From the NCBI GenBank assembly GCA_036258055.1, contig DATAEK010000443.1, positions 1-5,334 on the forward strand: a stretch of 5,334 nt of DNA. The letters are read 5' to 3'. This DNA is from DATAEK01 sp036258055. Its GTDB lineage: Bacteria; Acidobacteriota; Vicinamibacteria; Vicinamibacterales; 2-12-FULL-66-21. The translations under genes and the position numbers were made by a program. Positions 1 to 4,306 of the stretch are shown here, piece by piece (position 1 is the first letter of the stretch; every line of letters starts with the position of its first letter). The notes under the pieces were generated by a model. That model was not told the origin of the DNA. It did not search any database and saw nothing but the letters and a program-made list of their open reading frames with translations.

Positions 1-1617
1 GACCCAGCGCGTCGCGGGGACGGCCCATTTCTGCGGATCATCTGAGAACACGACCACTGTGTAGTCCTTGATCGGCGTGCCATCCGACTGAGCAACGGTG
101 CCGCTGATCTGCGTGGACTTCGACGTCGCCACGATCTCGATACCCGACACGGCGTCCGTTCCTTTGAACTCGATGCCCGAATCGGTCACATCGGTGCCGT
201 TGACCTGCACGGACTTCACGGACCACGACGGCGGCAACCCGATCAGGCGCAACAATCGATTGCCTGTCAGGCCTTTCAGCTCGAACGTACCGTCCTGTTT
301 GAGCGTCGAGCCCGGGCCGCCGCCGGCTAAAGGCGGCCCCATCCCCCCACCATCGAGGTCGGCAGCGACGGGCATCACTCTAATCGTGGGTCCGGAAGGC
401 TGACCACCTTCGAAGGTCACGCGTCCCGTCGCCGACGCACCCTTCGTCGTCGTGATCACCACGTTGGCGAGGTCTTCGCCGGTGACGCTGAGCGGCAGCG
501 CGCCGAACTCCGCGTCGCCGCCTGCCGGTCCGCTGACCCGGGTCGTCACCGTGTACGAGGCGCCGCCGCTGCCATCGCTCGAGGTCATGACTGTGACCGA
601 GCGCACCTGGAGGATGTAGTCACCGGGCGCGACGCTATTCAACGTGAAGGCGCCTTCCCGGTTCGTCCGCGTGCCGCCAGCGAAAAACGGAATCCCCTCG
701 ATACCGCGTCCCGACACCGGCGTCACCATCGCGCCTTCGACCGGCCGCCCCTCCGAGTTGATCACGAGGCCGCTGATGCGCGCCATGCGGACGGCCATCA
801 GCGCGAAGTCAGTTCCCTGGGCTTCCTGTCCGGCGGCGACGCTGATGCGCTGCGCTTCGGTCGCCGACACCGTTCCGGGGAAGTAGGTGGGCGCGTAGCC
901 GGAGCTCGGTGCGGAGGCGCTCGGACCCGCGGCCGCGCCGCCAGGAGACATCGGGCCCATCATGTCCATCGCCATCACATCCATGTTCCGCAAAGTCGCG
1001 CTGACGTAGTAGTCGCCGGGTGGCAGCCCGTAGAGCCGGAACTGTCCCAGATCGTTGGTCTGCGCGTTTCGGCCGGTCGGCGTCAAACGCCGGCGTCCGT
1101 TGAGCCATTGCTGCCGCATCGCGGTGACGTTCGCCTCGGCGACCGCTTCGCCGAACTCGTCGACGATGCGCCCCGTGATTACGCTTCCGCGTGGCATTGA
1201 GATGTCGGCCTTGTCGAGCGCCTGCTTGTCCGCCAGTTCGATTGCACGTCCTGATTCGTACGGACGGGTCTGGCCGTACTGCACCGTCACGTAGCCGGAC
1301 TTCGTCGCCGAGAGGTTGAAGCGTCCGGCAGGCAGATCGCCGAACTCGAAGCGTCCCTGCGAATCGGTCATCGCGATCTTCGAAGCGACGTCCGTGCCGC
1401 TGATCCGAACCTGCGCCCGGCGGACCGGCGTGCCACTCTCGGCGGAGGTTACGCGTCCGCGAATGCGGCCCGTCCCGGTCTTGAACTGCCGGTTCGGCAT
1501 TCCCTGGAAGACTTCGCCGTTCACAGTCTGAATCTGTATCCGCTCCTGCGTGCGCGCGGTCGCCACACACGCAACGACGGCGAGCAGAACGGCGAGGCGA
1601 ATGCGTAGGGTGTGCAT
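1..1617 (-). CDS. Secreted carboxypeptidase-regulatory-like repeat protein (C-terminus beyond window)
   Basis: The frame is open from ATG at 1617 to the window edge, giving 539 codons without a stop. The N-terminus is a signal peptide: basic residues to Arg7, a hydrophobic core at 8-18 and an AxA site at 19-21 (ATA, then RTQE). At least three carboxypeptidase-regulatory-like (PF13620-type) units follow, recognised by G-R-V/I openings and 'D-x-x-G-x-F-x-x-x-x-L-P-x-G-x-Y/F' closings: about 50-142 (DSQGRFEFGDLPAGRF at 85-100), 144-272 (NDLGQFRLYGLPPGDY at 188-203) and 278-390 (NREGAFTLNSVAPGDY at 319-334). Further beta-rich units follow from about 395, including 'VQVNGTDVTDSGIEFKG' at 470-486. 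The segment YAPTYFPGTVSATEAQ (241-256) and the VNGTDVTD segment are, from memory, typical of the large acidobacterial families of this fold. I see no peptidase or TonB-receptor motif in the visible part. The role is unknown; such domains are usually exported beta-sandwich spacer or binding modules. The Met/Gly-rich loop at 210-232 is unusual. The fold and frame are secure, the function is not. Confidence 0.9.
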   Translation of the reverse strand, partial: MHTLRIRLAVLLAVVACVATARTQERIQIQTVNGEVFQGMPNRQFKTGTGRIRGRVTSAESGTPVRRAQVRISGTDVASKIAMTDSQGRFEFGDLPAGRFNLSATKSGYVTVQYGQTRPYESGRAIELADKQALDKADISMPRGSVITGRIVDEFGEAVAEANVTAMRQQWLNGRRRLTPTGRNAQTNDLGQFRLYGLPPGDYYVSATLRNMDVMAMDMMGPMSPGGAAAGPSASAPSSGYAPTYFPGTVSATEAQRISVAAGQEAQGTDFALMAVRMARISGLVINSEGRPVEGAMVTPVSGRGIEGIPFFAGGTRTNREGAFTLNSVAPGDYILQVRSVTVMTSSDGSGGASYTVTTRVSGPAGGDAEFGALPLSVTGEDLANVVITTTKGASATGRVTFEGGQPSGPTIRVMPVAADLDGGGMGPPLAGGGPGSTLKQDGTFELKGLTGNRLLRLIGLPPSWSVKSVQVNGTDVTDSGIEFKGTDAVSGIEIVATSKSTQISGTVAQSDGTPIKDYTVVVFSDDPQKWAVPATRWV

Positions 1618-1623
1618 CAGAAA

Positions 1624-1629
1624 CCTCTC
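1624..1629 (-). promoter_or_regulatory. Shine-Dalgarno for the secreted repeat protein
   Basis: On the minus strand GAGAGG lies six bases before the ATG at 1617. This supports that start, as does the signal peptide that begins immediately after it. Confidence 0.6.
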
Positions 1630-1679
1630 GCGGTGTCGATCCATCAGTACGCGATGCGGCTCACAACGAGAATTCTGTA

Positions 1680-1704
1680 CTCGTTCCGACGAGCCGCATA
1701 ACGG
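1680..1704 (-). repeat. Short motif B, copy 1 (CCGTTATGCG ... GGAACGAG)
   Basis: Read on the minus strand, CCGTTATGCG is followed by a 7-base spacer and GGAACGAG. The same two blocks recur on the minus strand at 4281-4302 with a 4-base spacer, so 18 bases match with one 3-base indel. Here the motif starts three bases beyond repeat R1 and runs in the same direction as R1's transcription-sense strand. A 5-bp inverted repeat (CTCGT/ACGAG, 1680-1693) overlaps it. Function unknown. Confidence 0.6.
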
Positions 1705-1707
1705 ACC

Positions 1708-1800
1708 GGGCGCGCCAGGCGCGCCCGCCGGAGCGAAGCGGGGCACGAGGGCCCCGTGAGCGACGGCGATGGGGATCCGGCGGGGCGAAGCCCCCCGGCC
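1708..1800 (-). repeat. Interspersed intergenic repeat, copy R1
   Basis: This GC-rich element of about 93 bp matches 4155-4249 when both are read in the direction of flanking transcription. Two blocks align especially well: 1718-1744 against 4212-4238 (26 of 27 bases identical) and 1758-1769 against 4187-4198 (12 of 12, TCGCCGTCGCTC). The end nearest ferrochelatase is a hairpin (1777-1798). The end nearest the secreted-protein gene is a palindrome at 1708-1726, GGGCGCGCC-T-GGCGCGCCC on minus. It starts about 70 bases after the ferrochelatase stop. It resembles a REP-like extragenic palindromic family, but no known family is recognised. A role in termination or mRNA 3'-end stability is an inference from position only. 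Confidence 0.75.
1777..1798 (-). other. Hairpin at the gene-proximal end of R1
   Basis: GGGGC (1782-1786) pairs with GCCCC (1790-1794) around a 3-base loop, and CCGG (1777-1780) pairs with CCGG (1795-1798) with one bulged C at 1781, giving nine pairs. On the minus transcript this lies about 72 bases after the ferrochelatase stop. No U-tract follows, so it is not a classical intrinsic terminator. Confidence 0.55.
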
Positions 1801-1870
1801 AAGGTAGTGTCACACGAAGAAACAGCTCAGCCCAGTGGTTTTTTGTTAACGATGTAAAGGCGCGCTGAGG

Positions 1871-2884
1871 CTACCGCGCGGTAGGACGAAACGAGGCGAA
1901 CGAGGGTTGTGTCTGCGGCGCGATCTCGAGCGGCAGGCCGGTCGCGTAACGCTTCACGGTTCGCAGGACGGCGTCGGCCATCGCGTCGAGGAACCGCGGA
2001 TGCGTGTTGACGGCCTGGGCCCGGGCCATCGGCAGGGCGACTTCGCGGCAGACGTCGGCCGCCTCGACGTCGAGATCGTACAGGACCTCGATGTGATCGG
2101 AGAGGAAGCCGATAGGGCAGAGCACCACGGCTGCAACGCCTTCAGCTTTTGCTTGCCGCAGGTACTCTCCGACGTCCGGCCCGAGCCAGGGATCCTCAGG
2201 ACGTCCGCTTCTGCTTTGATACACCGTTGCGAAATTGCCGACGCCCACTGCCGCCGCCACGAGTCTCGCCGTCTGCTCGTATTGCGCCTGATACGGATAG
2301 CGCTCCGCCATCGAGACCGGGATGCTGTGGGCCGTGAATACGAGGCGCGCGCGCGCGCGCAGTTCCACAGGGAGGCGTCCGATGGCCTCGCGTACGTGAT
2401 CGGCGTTCGCCGTGATGAAGCCCTCATCCAGGTACCAGTCGTCCACGTAGGTAATCTCGACGTCCGCCAACCGGCGCTCGGCGAGCGTGGTCCGCGCGGC
2501 CATTACGTTCTCGCGATATTGAAGACAGCCTGAATAGCTCCGATGAGCAGCGGCGATGAACCCGATGGCGCGCCGAATCCCGTTTCGGGACATCTCTCCG
2601 AGCGTGTCCTCGAGATAGGGATGCCAGTTACGCATGCCGACGTGCACGGGAAGCATCGCGCCCGCCCGCCAGAGGCGTTCGCGCAGCCCTTCTGCCTGGC
2701 GGATCGTCAGCTTCGTCAACGGCGAAACGCCGCCGAAGAGCTCGTAGTGATGCGCGACTTCCTCGATGCGTTCGGGCGCGATGCGGCGTCCCCGCAGCAC
2801 GTTGGCGAGAAACGGACGCACGTCGGAGGGACCGTTCGGGCCGCCGAAGGCGATGACGAGCACGGCGTCGAATGGCTGCCGCAC
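1871..2884 (-). CDS. hemH: Ferrochelatase (coproporphyrin/protoporphyrin ferrochelatase)
   Basis: The enzyme inserts Fe2+ into a porphyrin at the end of haem synthesis, probably as a soluble or membrane-associated protein. From GTG at 2884 the product is 337 aa. Visible family features are AFGGPNGPSDV (12-22), FGGVSPL (50-56), SGC at 118-120, the metal-site FTAHSIP with His186, and GFLSDHIEVLYDLD (259-272) with Glu266. These align with B. subtilis HemH/CpfC His183 and Glu264. The N-terminal segment 'NVLRGRRIAPERIEEVAHHY' resembles actinobacterial CpfC, which favours the coproporphyrin-dependent route (inference). Phe13 occupies the place of B. subtilis Tyr13. Start choice: an in-frame TTG at 2908 would add 8 residues, but it has no Shine-Dalgarno and sits upstream of a TATAAT hexamer; the GTG gives the usual family N-terminus. 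GTG at 2863 is too short. The gene is divergent from the acyltransferase. A (GC)8 tract lies at 2345-2360. No other haem gene is visible. Confidence 0.94.
   Translation of the reverse strand: MRQPFDAVLVIAFGGPNGPSDVRPFLANVLRGRRIAPERIEEVAHHYELFGGVSPLTKLTIRQAEGLRERLWRAGAMLPVHVGMRNWHPYLEDTLGEMSRNGIRRAIGFIAAAHRSYSGCLQYRENVMAARTTLAERRLADVEITYVDDWYLDEGFITANADHVREAIGRLPVELRARARLVFTAHSIPVSMAERYPYQAQYEQTARLVAAAVGVGNFATVYQSRSGRPEDPWLGPDVGEYLRQAKAEGVAAVVLCPIGFLSDHIEVLYDLDVEAADVCREVALPMARAQAVNTHPRFLDAMADAVLRTVKRYATGLPLEIAPQTQPSFASFRPTAR
2345..2360. repeat. (GC)8 alternating tract inside ferrochelatase
   Basis: Sixteen bases of strictly alternating G and C lie inside the ferrochelatase gene, where they encode an Arg-Ala-Arg-Ala-Arg stretch eight codons or fewer before the catalytic His. 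Such tracts can adopt Z-DNA and are prone to slippage. The reading frame is intact here. Confidence 0.85.
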
Positions 2885-2894
2885 GGTGCCGGCG

Positions 2895-2902
2895 ATTATA
2901 CT
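2895..2902. promoter_or_regulatory. Overlapping divergent -10 elements (candidate bidirectional promoter)
   Basis: TATAAT is read on the minus strand at 2900-2895 and TATACT on the plus strand at 2897-2902, sharing four base pairs. Seven bases beyond each hexamer would put a minus start near A2887, three bases before the ferrochelatase GTG, and a plus start near 2909-2910, about 24 bases before the acyltransferase ATG and upstream of its Shine-Dalgarno. No good -35 is visible at 16-18 bp spacing on either strand. The region between the two genes is too short for two separate promoters unless they lie inside the opposing coding sequences. No transcription start has been mapped here. Confidence 0.45.
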
Positions 2903-2922
2903 GTCCAAGGAACGGGTTTCGC

Positions 2923-2927
2923 GGAGG
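2923..2927 (+). promoter_or_regulatory. Shine-Dalgarno that fixes the acyltransferase start
   Basis: GGAGG lies five bases before ATG 2933. The frame is open back to 2543, so this site, with the family's normal N-terminal length, decides the start. Confidence 0.75.
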
Positions 2928-2932
2928 TCGGG

Positions 2933-4138
2933 ATGAGCGTCACGGAGTATCGCGCGGTTGGCGGCGCGGCTCGAATCGATCGTCGCAGCTCGACCGCACC
3001 GGTCACCGAGACGACTGCGTCACCGCTGCCGGGGAGCGCGCCAGCCCGCCTCGTCTCGCTCGATGTCTTCCGTGGTCTCACCGTCGCCGCGATGGTCATC
3101 GTCAACAATCCGGGCGATTGGGCCAATGTCTACTGGCCGCTCGATCACGCCAAATGGAACGGCTGGACGCCAACCGACCTGATCTTCCCGTTCTTCCTCT
3201 TCATCGTCGGCGTCTCGATCACCTTATCCCGGCGAAGCGCGAGCTGGGGCGACATCGCGCGCAGAGCGTCGATCATTCTCGCGATTGGCTGGTTCCTGGC
3301 CGGCTATCCGCGCTTCAACGTCGCGACGTGGCGGATCCCGGGGGTGCTTCCCCGGATTGCCGTCTGCTATTTCTGCGCAGCGGTCGCGTACCAGTTGGTG
3401 CGCGGCGATCGCCGGCGTCGCGGCACGATCCTTGGCCTGGTTGCGGTGGCCTTCATGCTGCTGTACTGGATCGTGATGACGGCAATCCCGAATCCAGCTG
3501 GCGTCCGCGGCGATCTGACGCCTGACGGAAACTGGGGCGCATACATCGATCGCGCCGTCTTCGGCCGGCACCTTTGGGTCAGCTCGAAAACGTGGGACCC
3601 CGAGGGCGTGCTCAGCACCGTGCCCGCCATCGCGACAACCCTGCTTGGGATCGTCGCGGGCCTGTGGCTCGGCTCGAACGCGGCGGCCAGAAAGAAAGCC
3701 CTCTGGCTCGGCGTCGCAGGAATCGCAGCGCTCGCGATCGGGCAACTCTGGGATGCCGTGTTTCCGATCAACAAGAACCTCTGGACCAGCTCGTACGTCG
3801 CGTTCACGGCGGGCTTTGCCGCCGTGCTCCTCGCTATCAGCTACTGGGCGATCGACGTCAAGGGATGGCGCGGCTGGACTAAGCCGTTCGTCGTGCTCGG
3901 CGCGAACGCGATCACGCTGTTTGCCGCATCGGCGCTCCTCGTCAAAACACTGGCGCTCATCAAAGTTCCTCTCGCCGACGGCTCGATAGTTCCGCTCTCA
4001 CGTTACCTCTTCGTGACCTGCTTCGCGCCGCTGGCCTCCCCGAAGAACGCATCGCTTCTCTACGCGATCGCCAACCTCGTTGTGCTGTGGGCGCTGCTGG
4101 CCTGGATGTATCGGCGACGGATCTTCCTGCGCGCATGA
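2933..4138 (+). CDS. HGSNAT-like (DUF5009/COG4299-type) membrane acyltransferase
   Basis: The product is a 401-aa polytopic inner-membrane protein related to the catalytic domain of heparan-alpha-glucosaminide N-acetyltransferase, which passes an acetyl group from acetyl-CoA across a membrane to an amino sugar. Visible hallmarks are RLVSLDVFRGLTVAAM (39-54), then DHAKWNGWTPTDLIFPFFLF (71-90), whose His72 aligns with the active-site His of human HGSNAT (HASWNGL), then RIPGVLPRIAVCYF (134-147), DPEGVLSTVPAI (222-233) and INKNLWTSSYV (279-289). I count roughly ten hydrophobic segments, near 45-59, 82-99, 112-125, 142-156, 164-185, 226-247, 256-277, 286-307, 319-343 and 373-393. The first 38 residues are polar and probably cytoplasmic. 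The natural acceptor in bacteria is unknown; a cell-envelope or glycan sugar is a reasonable guess. The gene is divergent from ferrochelatase and followed 16 bases later by repeat R2. Family membership is firm, substrate is not. Confidence 0.92.
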   Translation: MSVTEYRAVGGAARIDRRSSTAPVTETTASPLPGSAPARLVSLDVFRGLTVAAMVIVNNPGDWANVYWPLDHAKWNGWTPTDLIFPFFLFIVGVSITLSRRSASWGDIARRASIILAIGWFLAGYPRFNVATWRIPGVLPRIAVCYFCAAVAYQLVRGDRRRRGTILGLVAVAFMLLYWIVMTAIPNPAGVRGDLTPDGNWGAYIDRAVFGRHLWVSSKTWDPEGVLSTVPAIATTLLGIVAGLWLGSNAAARKKALWLGVAGIAALAIGQLWDAVFPINKNLWTSSYVAFTAGFAAVLLAISYWAIDVKGWRGWTKPFVVLGANAITLFAASALLVKTLALIKVPLADGSIVPLSRYLFVTCFAPLASPKNASLLYAIANLVVLWALLAWMYRRRIFLRA

Positions 4139-4154
4139 ACCAGTCTTCGATCCA

Positions 4155-4249
4155 GACCGGGGGATTTTCGTCCCCCAGACCCCCTTTCGCCGTCGCTCGC
4201 GCGGCCCCATCGCCCCGCTCCGCTCCGGCGGGCGCGCCCGTGGCGCGCC
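4155..4249 (+). repeat. Interspersed intergenic repeat, copy R2
   Basis: This is the second copy of the element at 1708-1800. The strand given is the transcription sense of the flanking genes; the copies are therefore inverted on the map but have the same orientation relative to the gene each follows. It begins with a G5A/TC5 hairpin 20 bases after the acyltransferase stop and ends with GGCGCGCC-CGT-GGCGCGCC (4231-4249), which corresponds to the GGCGCGCC pair of R1. The two long matching blocks are 4187-4198 and 4212-4238. It separates the acyltransferase from the MFS gene. Function unknown. Confidence 0.75.
4159..4176 (+). other. Hairpin at the gene-proximal end of R2
   Basis: GGGGGA (4159-4164) pairs with TCCCCC (4171-4176) around TTTTCG. 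It sits 20 bases after the acyltransferase stop. What follows is AGACCCCC, not a T-run, so intrinsic termination is not supported by the sequence, though a 3'-end stabilising role is possible. Confidence 0.6.
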
Positions 4250-4280
4250 TAGTCAGGTATGGGGCCACCAGAACAAAACC

Positions 4281-4302
4281 CTCGTTCCGCGGCGCATAAC
4301 GG
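4281..4302 (-). repeat. Short motif B, copy 2 (CCGTTATGCG ... GGAACGAG)
   Basis: Read on the minus strand this is CCGTTATGCG, a 4-base spacer, then GGAACGAG; it matches 1680-1704. Here the motif lies 31 bases beyond R2 and runs opposite to R2's transcription-sense strand, unlike copy 1. Because copy 1 is in plainly noncoding DNA, its presence here argues that this stretch is also noncoding and that the MFS gene starts downstream of it. Confidence 0.6.
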
Positions 4303-4306
4303 GCGA

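Larger units (their letters stand above)
1618..1870. other. Intergenic region between ferrochelatase and the secreted repeat protein
   Basis: This region has no supportable coding sequence. Reading in the direction of transcription (minus) it holds an AT-richer stretch just after the ferrochelatase stop (about 1801-1860, including a six-base A run read on minus, and GTTAAC), then repeat copy R1, then a short motif shared with the region before the MFS gene, and then about 60 bases leading to the Shine-Dalgarno of the secreted protein. A promoter for that gene probably lies within 1630-1700, but I could not pick a convincing -35/-10 pair. Confidence 0.6.

Noticed and set aside
809..1570. 253-codon minus-strand open frame
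   Set aside because: Its translation is Arg/Gly-rich and featureless, and it lies one frame off the real secreted-protein gene, whose domains read clearly through the same bases.
1680..1704. GCATAACGG / CCGTTATGC as an integron attC site
   Set aside because: It resembles an attC core half-site with a mismatch, but no matching partner half-site lies within the usual distance on either side of either copy, and there is no integrase or cassette structure.
1831..1850. T-run at 1839-1844 as an intrinsic terminator
   Set aside because: It would act on the plus strand, where no gene reads in, and no stable stem precedes it directly.
1907..2533. 208-codon plus-strand open frame
   Set aside because: It is antisense to ferrochelatase; the frame stays open because of high-GC codon bias, and no domain or Shine-Dalgarno is visible.
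2885..2908. TTG 2908 as the ferrochelatase start
   Set aside because: It has no Shine-Dalgarno, the TATAAT hexamer would lie inside the gene, and GTG 2884 aligns the catalytic residues to near-identical numbering with B. subtilis HemH. The TTG start cannot be excluded.
2543..2932. 130-codon N-terminal extension of the acyltransferase frame
   Set aside because: It is antisense to the conserved ferrochelatase N-terminus, looks unlike any domain, and ATG 2933 has GGAGG five bases upstream with the family's normal N-terminus.
4139..4306. A small gene between the acyltransferase and the MFS gene
   Set aside because: The open frames here run through the hairpin and palindromes of R2 and have no Shine-Dalgarno or recognisable product.
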